Shown in pieces: positions 53,925 to 62,904 of a stretch of 64,000 nt of DNA (position 1 is its first letter; each line of letters opens with the position of its first letter). The notes below the pieces were generated by a model. It had not been told where the DNA came from. It saw only the letters and a program-made list of their open reading frames with translations, and searched no databases. This DNA is from HGM11788 sp964654945 (GTDB taxonomy: Bacteria; Bacillota; Clostridia; Lachnospirales; CAG-274): the NCBI GenBank assembly GCA_964654945.1, contig CAZZLN010000002.1, positions 31,036 to 95,035 on the forward strand, written 5' to 3'. A program made the translations under genes and the position numbers.

Positions 53925-54447
53925 AAATATAATCTCTGTATGCAAATATTGCAGCAATTGTCTTACTGTCATATATTTGTCCATTATATATCATTTCTAC
54001 ACTTTCTTCCGGAGTGTATCTTTCAATAGTAATAAATTCATCCTCATCCATATTAAATTCGCCCTTTTCAAGATTTTCGCACAAATAAATATAAAGCTTT
54101 TCTGTACAAAAACCTATAGCTGAATACATAGTAAAAAGCAGCTTCATATCATTACATTTGTAGCTTGTTTCCTCCTGAATTTCTCTCATTGCACAGTCAT
54201 AAGGGTTTTCGCCCTTTTCGATTGTGCCGGCAGGTATTTCAAGAGTCATTGCCTTTGCTGAATGTCTGTACTGACGAACAAATATAATCTTACCCTCAGC
54301 ATCAACAGGAATCATTGCAGCGGCACCGCCATGGATAATTGTTTCTCTTATGGTAGTTCTTCCATCAGGCAATGATATAAGATCTCTTTCAATTTTAAAT
54401 ACCTTTCCTTTGTAAGACTGTTCTGACTTTAATACTTCATAACTCAT
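53908..54447 (-). CDS. Nudix hydrolase, ADP-ribose pyrophosphatase type
   Basis: 179 aa resembling NudF/YqkG enzymes that split ADP-ribose. The N-terminal strand region (GKVFKIERDLISLPDGRTTIRE) and FVRQYRHSAKAMTLEIPAG are characteristic. The Nudix box runs from GTIEKGENPYDCAMREIQEETS: the catalytic REIQEE is intact, but the Gly that normally follows (EExG) is Ser. GGAGA start site. It overlaps the tail of the small membrane gene. Confidence 0.9.
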   Translation of the reverse strand: MSYEVLKSEQSYKGKVFKIERDLISLPDGRTTIRETIIHGGAAAMIPVDAEGKIIFVRQYRHSAKAMTLEIPAGTIEKGENPYDCAMREIQEETSYKCNDMKLLFTMYSAIGFCTEKLYIYLCENLEKGEFNMDEDEFITIERYTPEESVEMIYNGQIYDSKTIAAIFAYRDYISKKQK

Positions 54448-54586
54448 AGTAAATCTCCTTTCAGTTTAATTATTATAAGTATACACCTTTTATTTAAAAA
54501 AGTAAAAAAATTTTAATGAAAATACCTTTTAAATTTGTAAAAACTATGATATACTAATGTTAATATATTAACGAGGAGGTATTTTT

Positions 54587-54769
54587 ATGAGATACGCAAG
54601 ACCATCAAGACATTATCGTGTAGCCGGTCAGCAGGCTAAACAAAACACTTTAAAAGGAACATTTATTTCTAAAAAAGACCAGCCAAAGTTAGCTGCGGCG
54701 GCAGGCTTTACAGGTGTTCTTATATTCTTACTTGGACTTCTTATGGGAGTTCTTATTGACAGAGATTAA
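54587..54769 (+). CDS. Small membrane protein (60 aa)
   Basis: A basic N-terminal half (RYARPSRHYRVAGQQAKQN) is followed by one transmembrane helix (AAAAGFTGVLIFLLGLLMG) and an acidic end. The strong GAGGAGG site supports translation. A terminator follows. Family and function unknown; the polar, basic N-terminal half would be cytoplasmic by the positive-inside rule. Confidence 0.75.
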   Translation: MRYARPSRHYRVAGQQAKQNTLKGTFISKKDQPKLAAAAGFTGVLIFLLGLLMGVLIDRD

Positions 54770-54793
54770 TTTTTGTTTTATACTGAAATAATA

Positions 54794-54815
54794 ACAGACG
54801 GTGAAAGCCGTCTGT
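54794..54815 (+). terminator. Terminator between the small membrane gene and ychF
   Basis: Perfect 8-bp stem ACAGACGG/CCGTCTGT, 6-nt loop, followed by TTTAAATGTT; only modest T content, so read-through into ychF is possible. Confidence 0.65.
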
Positions 54816-54842
54816 TTAAATGTTAAAAAGCGAGGAAATAAA

Positions 54843-55940
54843 ATGAAACTTGGTATTGTTGGATTGCCAAATGTTGGCAAAAGCACATTATTTAATTCTT
54901 TAGCAGGAGGCGGAGCAGAATCTGCTAACTATCCTTTCTGCACAATTGACCCAAATGTTGGTATTGTTTCTGTGCCTGATAAAAGACTTGACGTGCTTGC
55001 AGATATGTACACAACTCAAAAAGTAACTCCGGCTGTTATAGAATTTGTAGATATAGCAGGTCTTGTTAAGGGAGCAAGTCAGGGCGAAGGCTTAGGCAAC
55101 AAATTCCTTTCACACATAAGAGAAGTTGATGCTATTGTGCATGTTGTACGTTGTTTTGAGGACTCTAATATTGTTCATGTTGATGCAAAGATTGACCCTG
55201 TAAGGGATATTGAAACAATAAATCTTGAGCTTATTTTAGCCGACCTTGAAGTAATAGATAAAAGACTTGCTAAAACTCAAAAACAGGCTATGAATGATAA
55301 ATCTCTTGCAAAAGAAGTTAATGTATTAAAAATAATAAAAGCTGAACTTGAAGAAGGAAAAAGTGCAAGAGGTATTGAATTTAGCGATGAAGATGACCTT
55401 GCAATTGCTCAAAGCCTTAACCTTATTAGTATGAAGCCTGTGCTTTATGCAGCAAATGCAGCAGAAGATGATCTTGCAAATGATGGTGCTGACAATCCTC
55501 ATATACAGGCTGTTAGAAAGCTTGCAAAAGAAGAAGGTTCAGCCGTATTTGTCGTATGTGCAAAAATCGAAGAAGAAATAGCTGAACTTGAAGCTGATGA
55601 AAAGCTTGAATTTTTAGCTGATTTAGGCTGTTCTGAAAGCGGTCTGGACAGACTTATAAAAGCAAGCTATGCCTTGCTCGGACTTATAAGCTACCTTACA
55701 GCAGGTGTTACAGAGGTCAGAGCATGGACTATTGCAAAAGGCACAAAGGCACCCCAGGCAGCAGGCAAAATTCATTCTGACTTTGAAAGAGGCTTTATAA
55801 GAGCTGAGGTTGTTACATATGATGACCTTGTTAATTTAGGTTCTATAGCTGCTGCAAAGGATGCAGGTTTATATCGAAGCGAGGGAAAGGATTATGTTGT
55901 AAAAGACGGTGACGTTATACTTTTCCGTTTTAATGTATAA
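54843..55940 (+). CDS. ychF: Redox-regulated ATPase YchF (Obg/OLA1 family)
   Basis: 365 aa with G1 [13 protein letters not shown]3 [10 protein letters not shown] and a G4 of NAAE instead of NKxD, the hallmark of YchF, which prefers ATP over GTP. A coiled-coil and a C-terminal TGS domain ([23 protein letters not shown]) are present. It binds ribosomes and acts in stress responses. The ATG at 54843 is chosen for its GAGG site and match to the family N-terminus. Confidence 0.96.
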   Translation: MKLGIVGLPNVGKSTLFNSLAGGGAESANYPFCTIDPNVGIVSVPDKRLDVLADMYTTQKVTPAVIEFVDIAGLVKGASQGEGLGNKFLSHIREVDAIVHVVRCFEDSNIVHVDAKIDPVRDIETINLELILADLEVIDKRLAKTQKQAMNDKSLAKEVNVLKIIKAELEEGKSARGIEFSDEDDLAIAQSLNLISMKPVLYAANAAEDDLANDGADNPHIQAVRKLAKEEGSAVFVVCAKIEEEIAELEADEKLEFLADLGCSESGLDRLIKASYALLGLISYLTAGVTEVRAWTIAKGTKAPQAAGKIHSDFERGFIRAEVVTYDDLVNLGSIAAAKDAGLYRSEGKDYVVKDGDVILFRFNV

Positions 55941-55953
55941 TGAGGTGAATATA

Positions 55954-56388
55954 ATGGAAGAACTCAACAAAGGTGAAGTTGGTGAAGTTATTGCCATTGA
56001 AGACAACCGGCTTGTAATTAAATTGCAGAGAAATGAAGCCTGTGCAAAATGCAGAGCCTGTACTGCCGGCATTGAGGGCAAAGAAATGATAATAAAAGCA
56101 ATAAATGAATGTGGCGGTACTGTTGGCGACAGAGTTGAAATAGCTCTTGACAGTGCAGATTTTTACAAGGCAACAATGATAATGTATGGCATACCTTTTA
56201 TTGCATTTTTAATAGGTGTGTTTGGCGGATATTATTCTGCATTATATTTTGAAATACCTTATGCTGAGGTTATTGGCATTGCAGCAGGTTTTATTATGAT
56301 TATTATAACCTACGGAATTATCCACACTCAGGAACACAGATTTAAAAAAAATAACTATGTTCCAAAGGCAATTAATGTTGTAAAATAA
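55954..56388 (+). CDS. RseC-like (SoxR-reducing system) membrane protein
   Basis: 144 aa. The N-terminal domain has VIAIEDNRLVIKLQRNEACAKCRACTAG, where CxxCxxC could bind a metal or iron-sulfur cluster. Two transmembrane helices follow (MIMYGIPFIAFLIGVFGGYY; VIGIAAGFIMIIITYGII). RseC in E. coli accompanies the Rnf/Rsx complex; here no rnf genes are adjacent. GAGGTGA site, 13 bp after ychF. Confidence 0.88.
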   Translation: MEELNKGEVGEVIAIEDNRLVIKLQRNEACAKCRACTAGIEGKEMIIKAINECGGTVGDRVEIALDSADFYKATMIMYGIPFIAFLIGVFGGYYSALYFEIPYAEVIGIAAGFIMIIITYGIIHTQEHRFKKNNYVPKAINVVK

Positions 56389-56448
56389 AAAGGGACTGTA
56401 AAAAAGAAACCGTTTCAAGTTTTGTTTAAACACCAAAACTGATATATC

Positions 56449-56476
56449 AGGCTGAAGCAGGCAAAAGCTTCAGCCT
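56449..56476 (+). terminator. Terminator after the RseC-like gene
   Basis: Perfect 10-bp stem AGGCTGAAGC/GCTTCAGCCT, 8-nt loop, followed by TATTTTATTTT. Confidence 0.88.
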
Positions 56477-56577
56477 TATTTTATTTTACAACATACATTG
56501 ATTTTGTTATAGATTTCAAGCTGTGCCCTGATTTACTCCAATTCCATATGTTGAGTATAAAAAGAAAAAATCTGCCA

Positions 56578-56775
56578 TCATTCAGACAGATTTCTTCCAA
56601 GTTCAATATTTAATTGTTTAATTATATTTTTGCTGTCATTTACACACCCTGAACAAAGAACACCAAGCCTCATACTTTCTTCAAGCTCTTCAAAGGTTGA
56701 TGCCCCATTTTTAAGTGCCTTTTTAATATCATCAACATAAATATCAAAGCATTCACACACAAGTCTATTCTTCAA
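56578..56775 (-). CDS. Bfd-like [2Fe-2S]-binding small protein
   Basis: 65 aa with the four Cys of the BFD-like domain: CECF near the start, and LCSGCVND about 32 residues later. It would bind a 2Fe-2S cluster and pass electrons to a partner. The start is most likely the TTG at 56775, which follows GGGGG and lies inside the last codons of rmuC in another frame; longer starts run deep into rmuC. The tight overlap implies coupling to rmuC. Confidence 0.75.
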   Translation of the reverse strand: MKNRLVCECFDIYVDDIKKALKNGASTFEELEESMRLGVLCSGCVNDSKNIIKQLNIELGRNLSE

Positions 56776-58021
56776 TATAATCAACCCCCAAAAGACTTTC
56801 TGCTTCTTTTTCATTTTCAAGCTTAGATACATTTTTAAGCTTGCTTCTTATCATTTTTGACCTTGTGCCTATAAGCTTTTCAAGGTCAGTATTTGCACCT
56901 GTAAGCTTCTTTTGTGCAGCAGCAAGAACACTGTCAAATTTTTCAAATTCTGTTTTAACAGCCTGAAGCACCTTTTCGATTTCTGCACTTCTTTTTCTTA
57001 TGGCAAGGGTATCAAATCCCATTTGCAGACTGTTTAAAAGAGCAGCCATAGTGCTTGGACCTGCAATATTTACTTTGTATTTTCTCTGAAGCTGTTCAAC
57101 CATTCCTCTGTTTACAACTTCTGCATACAATCCCTCGAAAGGCAAAAACATAATAGCAAAGTTAGTGGTATTAGGCGGGTCAATATATTTTGATGCAATA
57201 TCCTTTGCTTCAGAATTTATAACTCTTTCAAGAGCCTTTGCACATTCATCAATTTTTGACTTGTTTCCATTTTCATAAGCTTCCACAAGTGCCTGATATG
57301 TATCCCCCGGAAATTTTGAATCTATAGGCAAATAAACACAGCCGTCTTCATCTCCCGGAAGCTTTATGGCAAATTCAACTACCTCTCTTGAACCAGGCTT
57401 TACTGCTACATTTTCAGCATACTGCTCAGGTGCAAGTATTTCCTTTAAAATAGCTCCAAGCTGAATTTCTCCGAGAATACCTCTGCTTTTTACTCCTGTA
57501 AGCACCTTTTTTAAATCACCTACTCCCTTTGCAAGGGTGTTCATTTCACCAAGTCCTTTATACACCTGTTCAAGTCTTTCGCTTACAAGCTTAAAGGATT
57601 CATTCATTTTTGTTTCAAGGGATTTTTGAAGCTTTTCATCAACTATACCTCTCATTTCATCAAGACGTTTATTGTTATCCTGCTGAATAGCTGAAAGACT
57701 TTCTTTAACGCTTCCTCTTATCTGTTCAAGCTGCTGAGAGTTTTCAAGAGAAAAAGTTTTAAATCTTTCTTCCTGCTGGGTAAAAGAATTGACAACAGAC
57801 ATTCTCATTATTTCCTGTTTTTCTGAAATATTTTTATTAAAGTCATCAATTCTTTCCGCAATATGAGTATTCAAAATTTTCTGAGAATTATTAATATCAC
57901 TTATTAAATCCCTGTTTTTTTTATCAATAATATCAGTTATATCCTTTGGCTTATTTATAAATTCCATAAATAAAATTATAACTGCAAGTATTATAAGTAT
58001 TATAAGAAGTATTTCTGTCAT
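56765..58021 (-). CDS. rmuC: DNA recombination protein RmuC
   Basis: 418 aa with an N-terminal membrane anchor ([18 protein letters not shown]), a long coiled-coil (~30-165) and the RmuC domain: [50 protein letters not shown] and [15 protein letters not shown]. The PD-(D/E)xK-like core has been linked to limiting inversions and processing DNA breaks. The ATG overlaps the deoC stop (ATGA). Confidence 0.95.
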   Translation of the reverse strand: MTEILLIILIILAVIILFMEFINKPKDITDIIDKKNRDLISDINNSQKILNTHIAERIDDFNKNISEKQEIMRMSVVNSFTQQEERFKTFSLENSQQLEQIRGSVKESLSAIQQDNNKRLDEMRGIVDEKLQKSLETKMNESFKLVSERLEQVYKGLGEMNTLAKGVGDLKKVLTGVKSRGILGEIQLGAILKEILAPEQYAENVAVKPGSREVVEFAIKLPGDEDGCVYLPIDSKFPGDTYQALVEAYENGNKSKIDECAKALERVINSEAKDIASKYIDPPNTTNFAIMFLPFEGLYAEVVNRGMVEQLQRKYKVNIAGPSTMAALLNSLQMGFDTLAIRKRSAEIEKVLQAVKTEFEKFDSVLAAAQKKLTGANTDLEKLIGTRSKMIRSKLKNVSKLENEKEAESLLGVDYIEE

Positions 58022-58674
58022 TTGGCACTCTCCTTTACGATTTTTACAATTCTGCTTGTACCAAGTCTGTCAGCTCCAAGCTCAATAAACTTTTCAGCAT
58101 CTTCAATAGAAGAAATACCTCCGGCAGCCTTTATATTCACATTATTACCTACATTTTCAGAAAAAATTTTAATATCCTCAAAAGTTGCACCGCCTCCACC
58201 AAAGCCTGTGCTTGTCTTAATAAAATCAGCACCGCAATTAGTCACTATTTCACACATTTTAACCTTTTCTTCATCAGTAAGCATACAGGTTTCAATTATA
58301 ACCTTTAAAATCCTGCTTCCGCAGACTTTTTTAATCTCCCTTATTTCATTTTCAACTTTGCCGTAATTCTTATCTTTAAGCCAGCCTATATTTATTACCA
58401 TATCTATTTCATCAGCGCCGTTTTTTATTGCATCTTCTGTTTCAAAAGCCTTTACTGAAGTTGTGTTATAACCATTTGGAAAGCCAATAACGGTACATAT
58501 GGCAAGTCTGTTGCCAACATATTTTCTGGCTTGTTTTACATAGCAGGGAGGTATGCACACACTTGCGGTATTATATTTAATTCCATCATCACACACTGCC
58601 TTAATTTCTGACCAATCTGCCTTCTGTGATAAAAGTGTGTGGTCTACTTTTGAAAGTATATATTTAATATCCAT
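58018..58674 (-). CDS. deoC: Deoxyribose-phosphate aldolase
   Basis: It splits deoxyribose-5-phosphate into acetaldehyde and glyceraldehyde-3-phosphate. The TIM-barrel motifs are [34 protein letters not shown] and the Schiff-base Lys in [24 protein letters not shown] follows. At 218 aa the length is typical. The ATG at 58674 is preferred over upstream in-frame codons because of the AAGGAG site. It lies 46 bp after thyX, so the two may be co-transcribed. Confidence 0.95.
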   Translation of the reverse strand: MDIKYILSKVDHTLLSQKADWSEIKAVCDDGIKYNTASVCIPPCYVKQARKYVGNRLAICTVIGFPNGYNTTSVKAFETEDAIKNGADEIDMVINIGWLKDKNYGKVENEIREIKKVCGSRILKVIIETCMLTDEEKVKMCEIVTNCGADFIKTSTGFGGGGATFEDIKIFSENVGNNVNIKAAGGISSIEDAEKFIELGADRLGTSRIVKIVKESAK

Positions 58675-58720
58675 AGTTTTTCTCCTTAAAAGAGAGCATA
58701 GCCCTTCCTTGATTATAATA

Positions 58721-59350
58721 CTATAAATCGCCAAATAAAACAGGAAGCTTTTCTTTAAGTTCAGAAAGAAGCATATTGCTTATTTGTCTTATTTGAGGAT
58801 GTGCTCTTTCAGATGTTCTTAATTTGAAAAAGTTTCTCCAGCTTCTCATATTCATAGTAACAACAATTTCAGTTTTTAAGCTGTTTGGAAGTATACTTCT
58901 CGCTTCTTCAGGCTTTGCACCAAGTTCAATAAGCTTGAAATACTGTTTTTCAATATTAGCAAGGGAGTCTTTCCACACCTGCAGCTTTGCCCTTCCCTCA
59001 TTTGTATTTTCATCCCAAAAGCATGGCTTTATAAATGTAAGCTCATTGCCGAATTTATCATTACAGTAATTACAGTAGCGAGTGCTTTCCTGTGAATAGC
59101 TTGCTATTCTGTGACGCACAATTTCGTGAGTAACGCCTCTGTCGCATATAAAGCGTACAGTAATTTTTTCGTGTTCAATAACAGATTCGTGTCCGAGCTT
59201 TAATATATTTGATATAAACTTTTCGGCACTGCCATCTGAAATATTATGCTCACTTTTATAGCAAGTGCGTCCTGCTCTTTCTATTGTGGTCATTATTTTT
59301 TTAGCATCAAGCTCTTCTTCAATAACATATGATGGTTCAATTATTCTCAT
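58721..59350 (-). CDS. thyX: Flavin-dependent thymidylate synthase ThyX
   Basis: It makes dTMP from dUMP with FAD, NADPH and methylene-tetrahydrofolate. The ThyX signature [14 protein letters not shown] is perfect. The H-rich FAD region ([16 protein letters not shown]) and the C-terminal [14 protein letters not shown] match the family. 209 aa is complete. AAGGAGG site. Confidence 0.96.
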   Translation of the reverse strand: MRIIEPSYVIEEELDAKKIMTTIERAGRTCYKSEHNISDGSAEKFISNILKLGHESVIEHEKITVRFICDRGVTHEIVRHRIASYSQESTRYCNYCNDKFGNELTFIKPCFWDENTNEGRAKLQVWKDSLANIEKQYFKLIELGAKPEEARSILPNSLKTEIVVTMNMRSWRNFFKLRTSERAHPQIRQISNMLLSELKEKLPVLFGDL

Positions 59351-59801
59351 TATATCCTCCTTGTATAATAAATTTAAACACCAAATATAACCGGTGCTTA
59401 TACTTTTTTATTTTATAAAATTTGTTGTTTATTTTAAGATAACAAATTTATCATTTTGGCAAAAAGATGTTGGTAAATTTCCATTGAACTTAAGTTGACA
59501 ATTCATAATCAGTCTTGAAGTTTTATTTGTCATATTTGCCATTCTTTTTATACAAAAATGCTACAACTTCCTTACTTGGTTAAATTATATCATTTTATTA
59601 GATTATTTTCAAGTCATACAAAACATCAATTGCAATAAAACCTCTAAACTTAAATATATTATCACTTGCTTTTTATACTCTAAATTGCAATATTAAATAT
59701 CCGCAAAATTTTTTAATATTTTTATATAAATTTATTATCAAATTTAATATTGATAATTTTTAAAAAGTACTGTTCATAGAATATATGGAGGAGATGATTA
59801 T
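59351..59801. other. Divergent intergenic region between thyX and the LysM-GH18 gene
   Basis: 450 bp of AT-rich sequence with no gene or RNA I recognise. Just before the LysM gene, CATAGAATATATG (about 59776) has the CATAnnnTA look of sporulation sigma-E/K -10 boxes, but no matching -35 is seen at the right distance. Confidence 0.4.
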
Positions 59802-60656
59802 ATGACAGTATACACTGTTAAACAAGGTGATACTATTAATTCAATTGCACAAAATTTTGGTATAAGTCCTGAATTTATACTAAATACAAATTTTCCGCCT
59901 AATCCTGATAATCTTGTAATCGGTCAGGATTTTGTAATACTGACTCCAAAAACAATTTATACCACAAAACAAGGAGATACTCTGCTTTCGATTGCTCAAA
60001 GCTTTGAAACAGATACTTATACAATACTTAGAAACAATCCGATTATAATAGGCAGAAATATTTATCCCGGAGAAACTATAGTGATAGAATATGAAGATAC
60101 TCCCGAAGGTTTAATTGCAACAAATGGTTACGCTTACACCACAATAGACAGAACAACTCTTTTAAGGGCTTTGCCCTATTTAACATTTCTCACCATATTT
60201 ACTTATGGCTTTACAAACGAGGGTGATTTGGTTTATGCTGATGATGAAGAACTTATAAGACTTGCTGAAGCCTATGGAGCAGTACCTACAATGCACCTTT
60301 CAACACTTACAAATCAGGGGAATTTTTCAAGTGAGCTTGCACAGCTTATATTAAACAATGAATTTGCAAAGGAAAGACTTATTGACAATATAATTTACAA
60401 TATGCAAATAAAGGGATACAGAGCTTTAGATGTAGATTTTGAGTATCTTCCTGTTGCTGATAAGGACAAATACATAAATTTTATAACTGAGCTTACCGCA
60501 AAACTTAATTCACAGGGATATATATCCCTTGTAGCTCTTGCACCTAAAACTTCAACTAATCAACCCGGACTTCTTTATGAATCTCACGATTATTTTGGTC
60601 TTGGAAATGCCGCTAACCTTGCTCTGCTTATGACATATGAATGGGGTTATACATAA
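59802..60656 (+). pseudogene. LysM-LysM-GH18 spore-lysin-like glycosidase, truncated at a prophage edge
   Basis: Two LysM domains (1-46, YTVKQGDTINSIAQNFG; 51-97, YTTKQGDTLLSIAQSFE) precede a GH18 domain of the YaaH/SleL type, an N-acetylglucosaminidase for spore cortex peptidoglycan. The catalytic strand is present as ALDVDFEYLP. Homologues are about 430 aa; this frame ends at residue 284 right after the conserved MTYEWGYT strand, so roughly the last third of the barrel is gone. Prophage-like minus-strand genes begin directly after. The GGAGG site and 5' end look intact. Either a dead gene, or half of a gene split by an element. Confidence 0.83.
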
Positions 60657-60839
60657 CACCATAAATGATATAGGTAATATGCTTCTCCACAGTAGCCTTC
60701 CCCCAGTCAGGCACTTCACGATTAGAAACAAAATATAAAATACTCAGTAGCTCAACTTGCTTTTAATACCTTATCACCTATTGTATAATTCTCAATCATT
60801 TTACACCAACTCGCACAAGCCCGCCCAAAGAATTAAAAA
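60657..60839. other. Junction sequence between the GH18 fragment and the prophage-like genes
   Basis: No complete gene. On the minus strand a frame without a good start reads ELLSILYFVSNREVPDWGKA and ends by antisense reading into the GH18 gene. It may be the tail of a phage gene cut at the junction. Not recognised. Confidence 0.4.
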
Positions 60840-61022
60840 TTATTTATTAATGCTTAATAATGTATTTATTACTTCTGTGATAATTAACTCGGTTTCATAT
60901 CTTAAACCGCTTATTATTGGTTCCAGTTCTTTATATTTTTCCAAATCAATATAACTATTTTCATATATCCCGTCTGAAATTTCTGTTACAATTGCCTTGA
61001 TATTATCCATTGAATTTGTCAT
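60840..61022 (-). CDS. Small acidic protein (60 aa), prophage region
   Basis: A helical 60-aa protein (NSMDNIKAIVTEISDGIYEN, then ELEPIISGLRYETELIITEV). The ATG at 61022 has GGGAGGC 6 bp upstream; the earlier in-frame ATG at 61040 does not. Not recognised. Confidence 0.6.
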   Translation of the reverse strand: MTNSMDNIKAIVTEISDGIYENSYIDLEKYKELEPIISGLRYETELIITEVINTLLSINK

Positions 61023-61115
61023 ATGTGCCTCCCTACCCACCCTTGTGCAATTATATAATAATACACTCTGACTTTTATTTCAATATTTTATTGGTATTTG
61101 TCGTTTTATGGCATT

Positions 61116-61146
61116 AAAAAAGAGGGTGCAGCCGAAACCCCACACC
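61116..61146 (-). terminator. Terminator after the ribbon-helix-helix-like gene
   Basis: On the minus strand, stem GGTGTGG/CTGCACC (two G-U pairs) with an 8-nt loop, then CTCTTTTTT. Confidence 0.6.
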
Positions 61147-61178
61147 TTTCAATTTTTTGATGATTTGTATTTGCTCAA

Positions 61179-61355
61179 TTATAAATTTGTACCATACTTT
61201 TCATTCACTAACATTTTTAAAAACTCAGCTCTGCTTAAATCTTCCTGTTCTCTTATTGCTTCAATTTCAGCATATACTTCTTTCCTAAGGTCAACACCCC
61301 ATCTTGTGTAAGTCTTGTCATTATACCTTCTTTTTACAGAAGTTGATGTTGCCAT
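61179..61355 (-). CDS. Ribbon-helix-helix-like small protein (58 aa)
   Basis: The peptide starts ATSTSVKRRYNDKTYTRWGV, continues DLRKEVYAEIEAIREQEDLS and ends RAEFLKMLVNEKYGTNL. A short strand followed by two helices, the second beginning SRAEFL, fits the Arc/CopG ribbon-helix-helix pattern of phage and plasmid regulators. AAGGAGTGA site before the ATG, which also touches the stop of the preceding gene. Confidence 0.72.
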   Translation of the reverse strand: MATSTSVKRRYNDKTYTRWGVDLRKEVYAEIEAIREQEDLSRAEFLKMLVNEKYGTNL

Positions 61356-61502
61356 TTAATCACTCCTTAAAATTACAGATAAAGCGAGTATCATTATTGA
61401 TGTTATAGCAAAAAATACAGCAACATATTTTAAACCAAACAATGAACAAACGCTTGAAATACCACTTGCAATAATTCCTAAAATCCATACTTTACTTTTC
61501 AT
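61356..61502 (-). CDS. Small membrane protein (48 aa), prophage region
   Basis: Two hydrophobic helices: KVWILGIIASGISSVCSLFG and LKYVAVFFAITSIMILALSV. The stop is directly followed by the ATG of the ribbon-helix-helix-like gene, so they are coupled. No clear ribosome site precedes the ATG, which lowers confidence. Confidence 0.45.
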   Translation of the reverse strand: MKSKVWILGIIASGISSVCSLFGLKYVAVFFAITSIMILALSVILRSD

Positions 61503-62021
61503 TATATTTGTATACAATGAGGTGGAGAATTAAGGGCTTTCGCCCTTACCCCCTAACTCTTAAGAGCTTTTATTATTGTTAAAACATTTGCTAAAAAACT
61601 TGTCAAGGTTATTAGTGTTTTAACAAAGTTATTAAGAGTTTTCTTTTTATCTTAATCCTCATTGCGTTCTCCTTTCTAGGTTTATTCTGGGTGAAACCCT
61701 TACCCTCATTGAACACAATATAATACAATATAATTTTTATTTTAATTTTGTACCATTCAAACACACCCAAGCCATTAATAGCTTGTGCTGCAATCAGCCC
61801 ATTGGTATCACCTCATTTGCAACATATTTTATTTTGCAAAATAATTTTGCCTTAGTATTGCAATCTGCCGATTTTGCAGTAGTTTTTTGTAGGGGCGTGC
61901 ATCGCACGTCCGCAAGAGCGAGCACTGCTCGTCCGTTATTTACAGCTTAAATATTACAAATATAATTGTCAAAACTTCACATAATCCCATTTTATTTACC
62001 TCCAATTTTACTCTGTCAACA
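61503..62021. other. Gene-poor stretch of the prophage-like region
   Basis: It holds a hairpin AAGGGC-TTTC-GCCCTT near 61533-61548, and a minus-strand AAAGGAG site followed by a 16-codon frame (RIKIKRKLLITLLKH) near 61610-61660 that lies within a longer open but start-less frame. The GC-rich tandem hairpins at 61892-61934 are listed separately. Nothing larger is coding. Confidence 0.5.
61892..61934. repeat. Tandem GC-rich hairpins, REP-like
   Basis: Two adjacent short palindromes, GGGGCGTGC-ATC-GCACGTCC and GAGCGAGCA-CTGCTCGTCC, stand out from AT-rich surroundings. The layout resembles the dispersed GGGGCG hairpin elements found between genes in many gut Clostridia. Only one copy is in the window. 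Confidence 0.55.
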
Positions 62022-62435
62022 CTAAATAACAGCGTCGTTATAATACTTATCTAACACTATAGAAACAGCTAACATAACATCTTTTTGTGTTAGCTGTTTT
62101 TCTGTACAATATTTACAAATAACTTCTGCCAACAGCATATATTTGTCAATATTTCCTTCCGCTTTTGTTCTATCTATATTTAACTGTTTTTCAAAGCCTT
62201 TCATAGGGTTATTATTACCGTACATTAAATAAAACGGGTCAATATCAAGGGCATCTGCAATTTTGTCAACCATTTCATATTTTGGAGTACGCACCCCTCT
62301 TTCATATTGACTCAACATAACATATGATATACCGATTTTGTCGGCTAATTCTTTTTGTTTTATACTTTTTTCTTCTCTTGTTTTCCTTATTCTTTCGCCA
62401 AGATTCATCTTTTTTATTCTTCTTCCTAAAGTCAT
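62022..62435 (-). CDS. XRE-family helix-turn-helix regulator
   Basis: 137 aa: an N-terminal HTH_3 domain (LGERIRKTREEKSIKQKELADKIG, then ISYVMLSQYERGVRTPKYEM) and a helical C-terminal part of unknown role. It looks like a phage or integrative-element repressor. The ATG at 62435 has a strong AAGGGGGTGA site 5 bp away; the internal ATG at residue 10 is less well placed. Confidence 0.88.
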   Translation of the reverse strand: MTLGRRIKKMNLGERIRKTREEKSIKQKELADKIGISYVMLSQYERGVRTPKYEMVDKIADALDIDPFYLMYGNNNPMKGFEKQLNIDRTKAEGNIDKYMLLAEVICKYCTEKQLTQKDVMLAVSIVLDKYYNDAVI

Positions 62436-62640
62436 TTTATCACCCCCTTACTGATGCTCTTGAATCTTCTTGTAATAATATTTCAACTGCATCTATTTGC
62501 GGCGATTTAGCTAAAGCCTATACTGCAACCGTTGAAAGTGTTAAGCCTAAGAGCTACGACTTTGATGCAACAAGTGGTATTTTAAGTTCTATGGAGAAGG
62601 TAAGTCATTGCCCTGTTGTAAGGTAACTTACAATTTGTAC
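62436..62640 (+). other. Plus-strand coding fragment, unassigned
   Basis: A plus-strand frame from about 62452 to 62626 reads ASICGDLAKAYTATVESVKP and KSYDFDATSGILSSMEKV. The composition looks coding, but there is no start within it. It is probably a leftover of a gene; I do not recognise it. Confidence 0.4.
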
Positions 62641-62687
62641 TCCGTAAATTCGGTGAAAATCTTATACTTCTTTTTACTGCCTGCATT

Positions 62688-62716
62688 AAAAAAGCACTCA
62701 ACCTTCTGTTAAGTGC
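62688..62716 (-). terminator. Terminator of the phage head gene transcript
   Basis: On the minus strand, stem GCACTTAAC/GTTGAGTGC (one G-U), 5-nt loop, followed by six T. Confidence 0.82.
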
Positions 62717-62721
62717 CTTCG

Positions 62722-62904
62722 TTAAAACTTATTAAACCGCCCTATATTTTTGTCGCCAAATTCTGCAATAAGTATCTGTTGTTCAAGCTCAGCAATTTGC
62801 TCTCTAAGTTCTTTTTCCTTTATTATATTGGTCTCATAATAGGCTTCTTTTGCCAATTTCATACGTTTGTTTATTAATTCTTCTCTTTTACTTTGATTAT
62901 ACAT
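62722..62904 (-). CDS. Small coiled-coil protein (60 aa) downstream of the MuF-ART gene
   Basis: A charged helical peptide (NQSKREELINKRMKLAKEAYY; KEKELREQIAELEQQIL). The ATG at 62904 has an AAAGGAGA site and overlaps the 3' end of the toxin-like gene by 31 bp, so it is translationally linked. It is last before the terminator. Immunity protein, head-assembly factor and other roles are all possible; none is shown. Confidence 0.7.
   Translation of the reverse strand: MYNQSKREELINKRMKLAKEAYYETNIIKEKELREQIAELEQQILIAEFGDKNIGRFNKF

Noticed and set aside
61108..61311. Plus-strand frame of 67 codons in the prophage-like region
   Set aside because: It is antisense to the ribbon-helix-helix-like gene, which has a good ribosome site and a sensible fold pattern.
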